Shown: piece after piece, positions 19,207 through 27,093 of the stretch | Numbering within the stretch: the first letter of the stretch is position 1 | Layout: every line of letters begins with the position of its first letter | Source of the DNA: Gracilibacillus halophilus YIM-C55.5 | GTDB lineage: Bacteria; Bacillota; Bacilli; Bacillales; Amphibacillaceae | DNA length: 64,000 nt | Direction of reading: 5' to 3' | NCBI RefSeq assembly: GCF_000359605.1 | Contig: NZ_APML01000019.1 | Span: forward strand, 62,001 to 126,000 | Translations under genes and position numbers: made by a program | The notes under the pieces: model-generated | Seen by the model: the letters and a program-made list of their open reading frames with translations, nothing else | Databases searched by the model: none | Told to the model about the DNA's origin: nothing

Positions 19207-19472
19207 ATTCTTCCGCTCCAATGCCTGAATCCTATTATCGATTGCTTGAAAAAATCCAAGCTGTTGATTTTGTCCTTGTTGACTTAACGCTATATTTAGA
19301 TACACATCCAAACGATTTTGAAACGATCAAGCAATTTAATCAATTGGCCTATGAGAGTAAACAATTAAAGGCGTCATTCGAAGAACAATTTGGCCCATTA
19401 TTGCAATATGGGGGTAGCTTCTCACAGTATCCTTGGGATTGGAAACAAGCACCTTGGCCTTGGCAAGTTTAA
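19203..19472 (+). CDS. cotJB: Spore coat protein CotJB
   Basis: An 89-residue helical coat protein with [20 protein letters not shown] and LDTHPNDFE. The C-terminus is rich in Trp/Pro/Gln ([13 protein letters not shown]), as in the family. The GTG start at 19203 overlaps the cotJA stop (GTGA) and has AAGGAGGGG upstream. The gap to cotJC is 16 bases. Confidence 0.92.
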   Translation: MNSSAPMPESYYRLLEKIQAVDFVLVDLTLYLDTHPNDFETIKQFNQLAYESKQLKASFEEQFGPLLQYGGSFSQYPWDWKQAPWPWQV

Positions 19473-19488
19473 TAGAGGAGGTATAAGC

Positions 19489-20058
19489 ATGTGGTATTAT
19501 GAAAAGAAATTACAATACCCGGTGAAAGTTAGTCAATGTAATCCAATGTTAGCTAAATATTTAATCGAGCAATATGGTGGCGCAGATGGAGAATTGTCAG
19601 CGGCTTTACGATATTTAAATCAACGGTATACGATTCCAGATAAAGTTGTTGGACTTTTAAATGATATTGGAACCGAAGAATTTGCCCATCTTGAAATGAT
19701 CGCTACTATGATTTATAAATTAACCAAAGATGCCACACCAGAACAATTAAAAGCTGCTGGCTTAGGTGCTCATTTCGTAAATCACGATCATGCGCTCTAC
19801 TATCACAATGCCGCTGGTTCGCCGTGGACTGCGACGTATATCCAAGCCAAAGGTGATCCAATCGCCGATTTATATGAGGATGTGGCAGCCGAAGAGAAAG
19901 CAAGAGCCACTTATCAATGGATTATTGATATCTCGGATGATCCCTATATCAATGACTCACTAAAATTTTTACGAGAACGAGAAATTGTTCACTCCCAACG
20001 ATTTAAAGAAGCAATAGAAATACTCAAAGAAGAACGTGATCGGCAAAAAATCTTTTAA
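19489..20058 (+). CDS. cotJC: Spore coat protein CotJC, manganese catalase family
   Basis: A coat-associated dimanganese catalase-like protein. Metal-ligand regions are visible in GTEEFAHLEMIATM and EEKARATYQWIIDISDD, with HSQRFKEAIE near the end. A frame extends upstream into cotJB, but the ATG at 19489-19491 follows GAGGAGG and matches the family start MWYYEKKLQYPVKV, giving 189 residues. Whether it retains catalase activity cannot be told from sequence alone. Confidence 0.95.
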   Translation: MWYYEKKLQYPVKVSQCNPMLAKYLIEQYGGADGELSAALRYLNQRYTIPDKVVGLLNDIGTEEFAHLEMIATMIYKLTKDATPEQLKAAGLGAHFVNHDHALYYHNAAGSPWTATYIQAKGDPIADLYEDVAAEEKARATYQWIIDISDDPYINDSLKFLREREIVHSQRFKEAIEILKEERDRQKIF

Positions 20059-20086
20059 ACAAAAAATCAACACATGAATCATAGAT

Positions 20087-20143
20087 GGACGCTTGCTACC
20101 GGAAATGTTAGATCGGTTTCCCCGTTTCCGCAAGCGTCTTTAT
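20087..20143 (+). terminator. Probable terminator of cotJABC
   Basis: A long hairpin: GACGCTTGC (20088-20096) pairs with GCAAGCGTC (20130-20138), with an inner CGGAAA/TTTCCG. Only a short T run follows, so termination strength is uncertain. Confidence 0.6.
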
Positions 20144-20202
20144 CTACTGTTACTTCACTTAAGCTGTTATATATAACGAATACCTTTCATATGTATAGCA
20201 GG

Positions 20203-20745
20203 TTATTCTTGAAAATTAGAGTCAAAGGATTCACGTTTTGGAATCATTAATGTTTCCCCGACAACGATCGTATTATTTTCTAATTGATTCTCTTGAATGA
20301 TCAAATCAATGTATCTTTGATGATGATAATACTTCTCAGCAATTGAGAGTAACGTGTCCGTTTCCTGTACGACATGCAAATTCGGTTGAGATTGGTGATT
20401 TGAAGTTTCTTCGATGGTATTTTCTCGAACAATGACTTCTGCTCCACCCTGGATATCTTGTCCAGTGGTCTCTTGTGCTGTCTCCTTACCATCCAGGGAA
20501 AGTGAACCAAACAATGATGCTCCCCAATATGGATAGGTAATCATCAAAAGTAATAATAGAATAAATAAACCGAATAAGAGCCGAATAAATAAATAAGAAA
20601 ATCCTTTATTCCGTTTTTTCCTTTTCGTATGTGTTACGCTGCGAGGTGGTAGCACATCAGGAAGTTGTTCAGGATCTTGTAATGTAGATTTTTTTATTTG
20701 TGCTCGTAAAGAAGATGCTTGATCTTTTATGTTACGATCTTGCAT
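20203..20745 (-). CDS. ypbE: YpbE-like LysM-domain membrane protein
   Basis: A 180-residue protein: a basic cytoplasmic N-terminus, one transmembrane segment (about residues 48-70, LFIRLLFGLFILLLLLMITY), a linker rich in polar residues, and a C-terminal LysM domain (HVVQETDTLLSIAEKYYHHQ to TLMIPK) that should bind peptidoglycan outside the membrane. The position after ypbD matches B. subtilis ypbE, although that protein is longer as I recall. No catalytic domain is present. Its start overlaps the end of ypbD by 14 bases. Confidence 0.82.
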   Translation of the reverse strand: MQDRNIKDQASSLRAQIKKSTLQDPEQLPDVLPPRSVTHTKRKKRNKGFSYLFIRLLFGLFILLLLLMITYPYWGASLFGSLSLDGKETAQETTGQDIQGGAEVIVRENTIEETSNHQSQPNLHVVQETDTLLSIAEKYYHHQRYIDLIIQENQLENNTIVVGETLMIPKRESFDSNFQE

Positions 20746-21322
20746 AGTAAACCCTCCCTGACCGTATCAACAAGGCCAAACCGAAATCGATTATAAAATG
20801 TGTCACAATAACGACTAGTAAATGACTCGTTATTAGAAATATTCCACCAAGTAAAAAACTTAAACCAACTACACTTATCAATAAAAAGAGTTTATCTATA
20901 TACCGAATATGAATCAATGCAAATAACAAACTGGCAACGAGTAGATTGGTGTTCGATTGTAAGACTCCGCGAAACAACCATTCTTCTACAATTGCTACAC
21001 TGAGACATAACAAAAAGAAATGAACATATGACCCTGCTTCAAATACTTTTTGATTGATTCCACCGTCATCCCATAAATGTGTAGGTAAAAGATTCATCAT
21101 GATAGCATCAACGACAACAACCATACCTGCAATCGGCACCCCATAAATGAAAATATCAATGGTTTTTCCTGCAAACAAGTTTTGAATCTCATTCCAACTT
21201 GTAAATAGCCAAAATGCTAATGGGATTGAAACGACAAATAATAAAATTTGTGTTACCCATACTTGTAATTTCAATTGATCACTTGTCATATTTGCTATCA
21301 TTTGCTTCGTATCATATTTCAT
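20732..21322 (-). CDS. ypbD: CPBP-family intramembrane protease-like protein YpbD
   Basis: A multispanning membrane protein of the CPBP/Abi family, related to the CAAX prenyl proteases. The diagnostic motif is VEEWLFRGVLQ (EExxxR), followed by SLLFALIHIRY with the second-site histidine and ILVVIVTHFIID with the third. The ATG at 21320-21322 has ACAGGAG upstream and gives 196 residues; the longer frame runs inside recS. The substrate is unknown. It overlaps recS by 11 bases. Confidence 0.85.
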   Translation of the reverse strand: MKYDTKQMIANMTSDQLKLQVWVTQILLFVVSIPLAFWLFTSWNEIQNLFAGKTIDIFIYGVPIAGMVVVVDAIMMNLLPTHLWDDGGINQKVFEAGSYVHFFLLCLSVAIVEEWLFRGVLQSNTNLLVASLLFALIHIRYIDKLFLLISVVGLSFLLGGIFLITSHLLVVIVTHFIIDFGLALLIRSGRVYYARS

Positions 21323-22850
21323 ATTCTGTCTCCTGTAATAATAATTGTGCGAGTTTATTTTTCCAAGTCGATGCCGTTTCTTCTTGATTGTTGACGGTTC
21401 GATTAGTTTTCCAATGATCCCAACGGAAATCGCATTGATCACAACACATGCCATTAGGTGGTGTAATCATATCTTGAAAGTATTGAAATAATGCTTCTCT
21501 CCTACACATTTCATCTTGTAGGACCCATTGTTCCATTGTTAGTAACTTAGAGATTTTATATTGTAACCTTTGTTGATAAGCGTTTTGTAATTGACTGAGA
21601 ACCCATTGTTTGGAATATGTCTCGCTTAGAAATATACTGTTATTCTTCATACCGATTTGCTCTAACTGATAATGAATAAAGCGCCATGGCGTTTCATTAC
21701 CGGTTTTTTCAATAATATAAGATTCAACTTCATGTATAGGAATCGATTGTCTGTGAAATATCCAATCGACAACTTCTTGCAATAATCCTTGATTGGGCAA
21801 TTCTGAATCGATTAATCGTTGTGGTATATTTCGATCATGTTCATGATATAGCAAGACACTTATACTTTCTTCCCCATCTCTTCCTGCTCTACCGACTTCC
21901 TGAATGAACGATTCAACTTCTGCCGGCATATGATAATGAATAACGAGACGAACATTTTGTTTGTCAATCCCCATACCAAATGCGCTCGTACAACATATGA
22001 CATCCAATTGATCATACATAAATTGTTGTTGTATCAATATCCGATCTTGTGTATCCAATCCCCCATGATAATACGCAACACGTAAACCTTCTACTTTTTC
22101 ATCTAAATACAAAGAAATACGTTCTGCTTCTTTTCGACTGGAAAAGTAAATCATGGTTGGCACTTGATAGGATGATAATAATGACGAGATATAATCGAGT
22201 TTTTTCTCTTGATGATTTACCCTTTCGATCAAAAACGCTATGTTCGGTTTATCCATGGGATGAATATGTTTGTTAACATCTCTCATTCCCATAAACGACA
22301 TAATATCATGCTGCACATCAGGGGTAGCTGTGGCAGTTAACGCTAAAATAGGCGGAGCGTGTAACTGCTTATGTATCGATTGTAAACGTAAGTAATCTGG
22401 TCTAAATTCATGTCCCCATTGCGATATACAATGCGCCTCATCAATCACAAACAATTGAATCGACATACGAGATAATTTAGCAGTGAGTTGACGATTTTGT
22501 AACATTTCAGGCGATACATAGACTAATTGATATTGATGCAAATGTTGAATTTGCCTATTTCTTTCCTGAACTGCCATCATACTATTTAATGCAATCACTC
22601 GCTTGAAACCACGTGCTCTCATTTGTTTCACTTGATCTTCCATCAATGAGAGCAATGGTGAAACAACGAGCACCATTCCTTCATTCATCATCGCAGGCAA
22701 CTGATAGCAAATACTCTTTCCTGAGCCTGTTGGCAGTACAGCGAGCACATCTTTTTTTTCATTGACATCTTCTATAATTTCTTTTTGTCCATTACGAAAT
22801 GTACTATAACCAAAATAATGATAAAGATATTCTTCTAATTCACCCATCAC
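21312..22850 (-). CDS. recS: RecQ-family ATP-dependent DNA helicase (RecS type)
   Basis: A 3'-5' DNA helicase of superfamily 2. FRNGQKEII is motif 0, TGSGKS (residues 41-46) is Walker A, VIDEAHCISQWGHEFRPDY is the DEAH box plus aromatic loop, and FGMGIDKQNVRLVIHY with QEVGRAGRDG are motifs V and VI. A short zinc-binding segment near the C-terminus has Cys in MCCDQCDF. The 512 residues without an HRDC domain and the place between ypbB and ypbD match B. subtilis RecS (YpbC) rather than RecQ. The GTG at 22848-22850 overlaps ypbB. Confidence 0.92.
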   Translation of the reverse strand: MMGELEEYLYHYFGYSTFRNGQKEIIEDVNEKKDVLAVLPTGSGKSICYQLPAMMNEGMVLVVSPLLSLMEDQVKQMRARGFKRVIALNSMMAVQERNRQIQHLHQYQLVYVSPEMLQNRQLTAKLSRMSIQLFVIDEAHCISQWGHEFRPDYLRLQSIHKQLHAPPILALTATATPDVQHDIMSFMGMRDVNKHIHPMDKPNIAFLIERVNHQEKKLDYISSLLSSYQVPTMIYFSSRKEAERISLYLDEKVEGLRVAYYHGGLDTQDRILIQQQFMYDQLDVICCTSAFGMGIDKQNVRLVIHYHMPAEVESFIQEVGRAGRDGEESISVLLYHEHDRNIPQRLIDSELPNQGLLQEVVDWIFHRQSIPIHEVESYIIEKTGNETPWRFIHYQLEQIGMKNNSIFLSETYSKQWVLSQLQNAYQQRLQYKISKLLTMEQWVLQDEMCRREALFQYFQDMITPPNGMCCDQCDFRWDHWKTNRTVNNQEETASTWKNKLAQLLLQETEYEI

Positions 22851-23902
22851 TAAAAAACCCCTTCTTTTTGTTGATGAGACATCGCTAATACAAGCTTAAT
22901 CTGAAAATAAGAGATATGGTCATCCAAGGATTCTTTAATTTCTTTTAATTTATTCGTTTGAAGTCTATCGATTTGGTTCGCGATCCATTGAAGTTGATGA
23001 TCTGATAGAAACGGTGAATAGTCAAAATTTTTTACGACATATGCAATTTCAACCATATGATCTTGTATCGTACTGATCTTCAAATTTCTTTGACTAGCAA
23101 TCATCTCTAGCCCATGGCCTTTCTGCCATAATTTATACGTCTTTTGCGCTGAACCCGTTAGTGGCAGATTCATATTTCTTTCGTGCGGTACGATTTCCTT
23201 CAAAAACGAGACAGATGAATCTTTTTCAATAGCAAAACATAAAAAATGCGACAAATTCATCAACTGACAATGCATATCATGTACCGTTTGGCCATATTCT
23301 CTCGCTAATTGAATTTTACTGGACCCGATATGACGCGGAGTCGTTAACTGATCTGTAAACAGATGTCCCAATGGCTCTGGGGCTTGTTCGAAAAGACGTG
23401 TTAACTCTTGATATAAATGATATAAAATCGTGTTTGTATCTTTTTGATAGTAATAGAAGATTTCTTTCACTTTTTGTTGAACACTTTCATCATCAACAAC
23501 GGGAATAAATGTGTCATGATGTTGTTGTATATGAGTACAAGTTTGTACGAGCAACTGAATCACTTGCATCGTAAAAAGAGCGTGATTATCATACTTCATT
23601 CCATTTAAATAAATTTGGGAGTGATCAAAGCCATTCAATACGCTTCTCCCCTCGGTTGTTAAGACGACCTGTTTGTCTTGGTAGACTTCAATCCACCCCT
23701 GATCATAAAGATGTCGTAACTCTTTTTGAAAAGTTTTACGTTCTAATCGCTTATAAATGCCAAAATAATTCGTTAATTGATAAATGTAACTATCTTGAAT
23801 AGTTTGTGTTGACTTCTTCGCTGTCAATAAGTGATAAATATTAGAGACCGTTCGCTCACCCCGTAATTTACAAATACTGTCCAATAAAATATATGTGAAC
23901 AT
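22850..23902 (-). CDS. ypbB: YpbB-like helix-turn-helix protein
   Basis: A 350-residue cytoplasmic protein with an N-terminal winged-helix-like segment and a C-terminal helix-turn-helix (QKTYKLWQKGHGLEMIASQR then ISTIQDHMVEIAY). That tail resembles the HRDC/HTH_40 tail of RecQ-type helicases. It sits directly upstream of recS with a 3-base overlap, the B. subtilis order fer-ypbB-recS, and may act with the helicase. This is inference; the biochemical role is unknown. Confidence 0.82.
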   Translation of the reverse strand: MFTYILLDSICKLRGERTVSNIYHLLTAKKSTQTIQDSYIYQLTNYFGIYKRLERKTFQKELRHLYDQGWIEVYQDKQVVLTTEGRSVLNGFDHSQIYLNGMKYDNHALFTMQVIQLLVQTCTHIQQHHDTFIPVVDDESVQQKVKEIFYYYQKDTNTILYHLYQELTRLFEQAPEPLGHLFTDQLTTPRHIGSSKIQLAREYGQTVHDMHCQLMNLSHFLCFAIEKDSSVSFLKEIVPHERNMNLPLTGSAQKTYKLWQKGHGLEMIASQRNLKISTIQDHMVEIAYVVKNFDYSPFLSDHQLQWIANQIDRLQTNKLKEIKESLDDHISYFQIKLVLAMSHQQKEGVF

Positions 23903-23977
23903 CCATAAGTTCCTTTCAGTTGATTACTTACACTTATTTTAACAAGATTTATGTGAAATAGATAGGTTACATCTCAT

Positions 23978-24006
23978 TTCAACATTATTCACACGTATGA
24001 TATGCT
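23978..24006 (+). promoter_or_regulatory. Possible sigma-A promoter of fer
   Basis: TTCAAC (23978-23983), 17 bases, TATGCT (24001-24006), 38 bases upstream of the fer ATG in the divergent ypbB-fer interval. Moderate match only. Confidence 0.45.
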
Positions 24007-24043
24007 AATGATGTTGAAAGCTTGCGAGAAAAGAGGGAAAACC

Positions 24044-24283
24044 ATGCGATATTATACATGGATTGTGCAAGATACTTGTATTGCTTGCGGTGTCTGTGGA
24101 GCCTGTGCACCGGAAGTGTTTGACTATGATGATGAAGGCATTGCTTACGGCTATCACGATAATAATCGGGGGAATACGCCGATTGCAAACGACATGATAG
24201 AAGAAGTGCAAGATGCTGAAGAATCTTGTCCGACTGGGTCTGTTCAAATATCAAAAAAGCCAAAGCCAGACGATAAATCATAA
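24044..24283 (+). CDS. fer: Ferredoxin, single [4Fe-4S]
   Basis: A small electron carrier of 79 residues. The cluster ligands are CIACGVCGAC (Cys12, 15 and 18) and a distal Cys in EESCPTGS. The acidic stretch FDYDDEG is typical of Bacillus ferredoxin. An in-frame ATG at 24002 exists, but the ATG at 24044-24046 has AAGAGGG six bases upstream and matches the family start. The terminator overlaps its 3' end. Divergent from ypbB. Confidence 0.95.
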   Translation: MRYYTWIVQDTCIACGVCGACAPEVFDYDDEGIAYGYHDNNRGNTPIANDMIEEVQDAEESCPTGSVQISKKPKPDDKS

Positions 24284-24309
24284 CTCACTGATTTGTCGCT
24301 GGCTTTTTT
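24265..24309 (+). terminator. Terminator of fer, overlapping its stop
   Basis: GCCAG-CGA-AAATCA type arms from 24265 pair with TGATTTGTCGCTGGC ending at 24303, followed by six T. The stop codon lies inside the loop side. In the opposite direction it may also end rsiX transcription. Confidence 0.8.
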
Positions 24310-24355
24310 CGACTCAAAAGATCAAACCTCATATCAATTCGTTAAACGGGGGATC

Positions 24356-25540
24356 TCACTGCAATAACTTCGGGTTTATTCGATTAGGAATTTCGACAGG
24401 TTCAGTTAAGTCATACTTGCCAATTTGTTCTAACCCTATATCAAAAACAACTTGTTCATAACCAAACGCTCCAGTAGTCATAAGAATCGCTTCAACCATG
24501 CTCAACGTTGCTTGATTATGTCCTAGATTTTTCGATTGTATCTCAATATTTATGCGTTGTCCACTTTCATGAATTTCAATGTCTGCATCACTCGGAACAG
24601 TCGATTGAATTGAGGACAACGGTTCATCATACTTCATCTCTTTTAGTGCACGTTCAACATTGGTAACATTCGATTTATAGATAGGTACTAAATAGAACGT
24701 GGATAGCTCTTGGTACTGTTTAAAATACGTATTGTCATACGCTTCTAACGTTAACTTCCCATTATCTGTCACTTGATCCTTCATCTCATGGTCGCCTTTT
24801 AATATCACTTGTTGGATCCCATAAGGCATAAATATTGCATTTAACATTTTTCGGAATATAACTACATTCGATGTAGTTGGTTCCATTTTATAGTCATCAG
24901 TAAACGATACGGTTGCAGTTTCTGCCTCCACATTGACATTAAATACGAGATGATCCATTTGCTGAATCGTTAAACCACGCTTTTCATCTATATAACGATC
25001 ATATGCATGATAATATTGATTAACAGTAGACGTTTCATTGAAGTCTAACAAAGTTATCGGAATTACATATTCGCCATTCGTTGTTGCTGTTGCCATATAG
25101 ATTGGCTTTGCTTGAGAATGTTCATCTTCATAAGCGAGCTGATAATGGAATGACGCTTGATCCTGCTTTTCTACTTCTTTTGACTCTTCAGTAGAAAATG
25201 ATGCTGATTGATCATTATTTTGGCCCTTGTTATTACCATCTGCACGATGATCACGACTCGTTTCTTCTGAGCTAGACTCGTTTAACGCCATATCTAGCGA
25301 TTGATCATTACTCGATGGGTGCATATTTAAAATAGCAATCACTATGAGCATTACCGTAACCATTGAAGATGCAATGGGAATCAGGACTTTCCATTTCTTC
25401 CAAGGTGACTTATCCTGTTGAACCTCATGATATTTGAGACGTTGGTATACGTCTTCCTTTGAGCGGTGATCATCAATGTTCGGAAGGTTTGTTAACATTT
25501 CTTCAATTGAATCATTATTTTCAATGTCACGATTTCTCAC
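24356..25540 (-). CDS. rsiX: Anti-sigma-X factor RsiX
   Basis: A membrane-bound anti-sigma factor. The N-terminal cytoplasmic part contains IEEMLTNLPNIDDHRSKEDV and YQRLKYH, the pattern of B. subtilis RsiX. One transmembrane segment follows (about residues 57-77, VLIPIASSMVTVMLIVIAIL), then a Ser/Glu/Asn-rich linker and a large external domain. I choose the GTG at 25538-25540 (AAGGAGG nine bases upstream), one base after the sigX stop, giving 394 residues; an in-frame ATG at 25547-25549 abuts the ribosome site. Cotranscribed with sigX. Confidence 0.85.
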   Translation of the reverse strand: MRNRDIENNDSIEEMLTNLPNIDDHRSKEDVYQRLKYHEVQQDKSPWKKWKVLIPIASSMVTVMLIVIAILNMHPSSNDQSLDMALNESSSEETSRDHRADGNNKGQNNDQSASFSTEESKEVEKQDQASFHYQLAYEDEHSQAKPIYMATATTNGEYVIPITLLDFNETSTVNQYYHAYDRYIDEKRGLTIQQMDHLVFNVNVEAETATVSFTDDYKMEPTTSNVVIFRKMLNAIFMPYGIQQVILKGDHEMKDQVTDNGKLTLEAYDNTYFKQYQELSTFYLVPIYKSNVTNVERALKEMKYDEPLSSIQSTVPSDADIEIHESGQRINIEIQSKNLGHNQATLSMVEAILMTTGAFGYEQVVFDIGLEQIGKYDLTEPVEIPNRINPKLLQ

Positions 25541-25541
25541 C

Positions 25542-26060
25542 TTAATCATCCTCCTTCCGTACACACTGTTGTAACGATGCGATAGCACGATGTTGTGTCG
25601 TTTTCACTTTACTGATCGACCAATTAAGAATATCAGCTGTTTCTTTAATCGTAAAAGATTGCAGGTAACGTAGGATGATTACTTGCTTTTGATGAAAACT
25701 ACACTGATCCAAGCATTTATAGACTTGTTGCATTTGATCGTCTAATACCGCAATCTCTTCTGGCAGTGGCTGATTCGTTTGAATGGATTCGCCTTGTTTC
25801 CCCCAATCAAAATACTCAAAAAATCGATTCCTTGTTCTTTTCAATTTACGAAAGTGGTCGAATGTCACATGCTTAGCAATCGAAAACAACCACGTTTTCT
25901 CAGAACTTTTTCTTTTGAACGTATCATACGAGCGCAACGCTTTCAGATAAACATCCTGTAAAATGTCCTCCGTGTCTTGTTTGTTTTTTACCATATAATA
26001 AATATATTGATAGACGTCTTGATGATAATTCTCGTATAACTTTTCAAAAGTGGCCTTCAT
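25542..26060 (-). CDS. sigX: RNA polymerase sigma factor SigX (ECF)
   Basis: An extracytoplasmic-function sigma factor; in B. subtilis SigX controls cell-surface charge modification and antimicrobial peptide resistance. Region 2 includes YENYHQDVYQYIYYMVKNKQ and the SSEKTWLFSIAKHVTFDHFR segment (region 2.4 neighbourhood). Region 4 shows QKQVIILRYLQSFTIKETAD and SISKVKTTQHRAI. The 172-residue length is shorter at the C-terminus than in B. subtilis. It lies upstream of rsiX and carries a sigma-X-type promoter of its own. Confidence 0.93.
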   Translation of the reverse strand: MKATFEKLYENYHQDVYQYIYYMVKNKQDTEDILQDVYLKALRSYDTFKRKSSEKTWLFSIAKHVTFDHFRKLKRTRNRFFEYFDWGKQGESIQTNQPLPEEIAVLDDQMQQVYKCLDQCSFHQKQVIILRYLQSFTIKETADILNWSISKVKTTQHRAIASLQQCVRKEDD

Positions 26061-26085
26061 CGTAAGACCCCCTCACAATCCATTT

Positions 26086-26111
26086 GTCGTTTCAGCATCA
26101 TAAATGTTACA
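26086..26111 (-). promoter_or_regulatory. Putative autoregulatory sigma-X promoter of sigX
   Basis: On the minus strand TGTAAC (26106-26111), a 16-base spacer and CGAC (26086-26089), 26 bases upstream of the sigX ATG. This is the TGTAAC/CGAC pattern of sigma-X-type ECF promoters. Confidence 0.6.
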
Positions 26112-26125
26112 ACACAGATGCGTTT

Positions 26126-26134
26126 ATTATACCA
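26126..26134 (-). promoter_or_regulatory. Extended -10 element upstream of sigX
   Basis: TGGTATAAT on the minus strand is an extended -10 without a good -35. It could be a housekeeping promoter giving basal sigX expression upstream of the autoregulated start. Confidence 0.4.
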
Positions 26135-26162
26135 TAAGTGATTCATTCGTTAGAGAGTCGAA

Positions 26163-26195
26163 TACAAAACAAAAACCACAGTGTATTGCTGTGGT
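26163..26195 (-). terminator. Terminator of the resD-DUF4430-ECF-S transcript
   Basis: A 7-bp perfect stem ACCACAG/CTGTGGT (26175-26181 and 26189-26195) with a 7-base loop is followed by TTTTTGTTTTG on the minus strand. It separates the transporter gene from sigX. Confidence 0.85.
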
Positions 26196-26210
26196 ATGAG
26201 TGCTATAATT

Positions 26211-26690
26211 TTATTGATAAACATAACGAGACATTACGGGGTACAAAAATACAAGAAATAACACATTTCCGATCGCATGCAAACTATCAAACGGAAGTGA
26301 CGTCAGATAATAAACAAAGTATTTCCCTGTATACATCCATGTGCCGATGTTGACAATGATTCCATATAAATAACCGCAGAAAATACCAAAGGTGATAAGC
26401 CATAACAAAGAAGGTGTAGATTCAAATCTTCTAAACTGACCAGACAATACACCAATGATTCCCCATGCAACGATTTGCCAAACGGTCCATATCCCCATCC
26501 CTAATAGCAAATTCGATACATAAGTCGCAATTAATGCAACACTCATAGCTACAAAAGAACCCAATAAAACACCTGAACATATTATGATCGCTGTCATTGG
26601 CTGGATATTGGGCATGAACTGAAAACCGATTCTCCCAATTACACATAAAGCAGCCAATAAAGCGATCCTCGTTAATCTATGTACTCCCAT
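26211..26690 (-). CDS. ECF transporter S component (substrate unknown)
   Basis: A membrane substrate-binding subunit of an energy-coupling-factor vitamin transporter. About six hydrophobic segments and the N-terminal LTRIALLAALCVIGRIGF signature with a small-residue motif typical of S components are visible. The ATG at 26688-26690 lies five bases after the DUF4430 stop (TGA), indicating coupled translation; 159 residues. The energising EcfA/A'/T module is not in the window. Substrate by association with a DUF4430 (transcobalamin-like) lipoprotein could be a cobamide, but no riboswitch is seen. It occupies the place where resE sits in B. subtilis. Confidence 0.75.
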   Translation of the reverse strand: MGVHRLTRIALLAALCVIGRIGFQFMPNIQPMTAIIICSGVLLGSFVAMSVALIATYVSNLLLGMGIWTVWQIVAWGIIGVLSGQFRRFESTPSLLWLITFGIFCGYLYGIIVNIGTWMYTGKYFVYYLTSLPFDSLHAIGNVLFLVFLYPVMSRYVYQ

Positions 26691-26694
26691 ATCC

Positions 26695-27069
26695 TCATTC
26701 CGTTGCTTGCAAGTCAAAAACGATATCATCATTGTCTTTCACTTTATATTCATCGACGGATTGACTTGCCATTTCTCCATTCACAAAATAAAGCCAATAC
26801 TTTTCATTTTCGACTTGCGTGCGATCATCAATCGCAGTGATAAACCCTTCATCAGTAACATCAACTTCATGATGGTCCTCTAATACGTCCAATAATACAG
26901 TACCTTGTTCTACTTGGTATGAGTTCTCAGACATTACTTCTTGTTGATTATTTTGTGAAATGGTTAGCGTTATATCAATCTGTTCTTCAGATGGATTTGT
27001 CGCCCCGCATCCTGCTAATAAGAAGGATGCGAATAGAATTATAACAATCGATCTACTTATTACTTTCAT
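26695..27069 (-). CDS. DUF4430-domain lipoprotein
   Basis: A 124-residue exported lipoprotein with lipobox LLAGC (Cys about residue 21). A single domain has the DUF4430 pattern, EQGTVLLDVLEDHHEVDV, then GFITAIDD, YWLYFVNGEMA and a C-terminal VKDNDDIVFDLQ. DUF4430 is related to the C-terminal domain of transcobalamin/intrinsic factor, so ligand capture at the cell surface is plausible. It sits 24 bases after resD and overlaps functionally with the ECF S component immediately downstream. Function inferred from domain and context only. Confidence 0.8.
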   Translation of the reverse strand: MKVISRSIVIILFASFLLAGCGATNPSEEQIDITLTISQNNQQEVMSENSYQVEQGTVLLDVLEDHHEVDVTDEGFITAIDDRTQVENEKYWLYFVNGEMASQSVDEYKVKDNDDIVFDLQATE

Positions 27070-27093
27070 AAAAAATCTCCTCTATCTTATTAT

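Noticed and set aside
26500-27090. Cobalamin riboswitch before the DUF4430/ECF-S pair
   Set aside because: Only 24 bases separate the pair from resD; no room for the roughly 200-base element.
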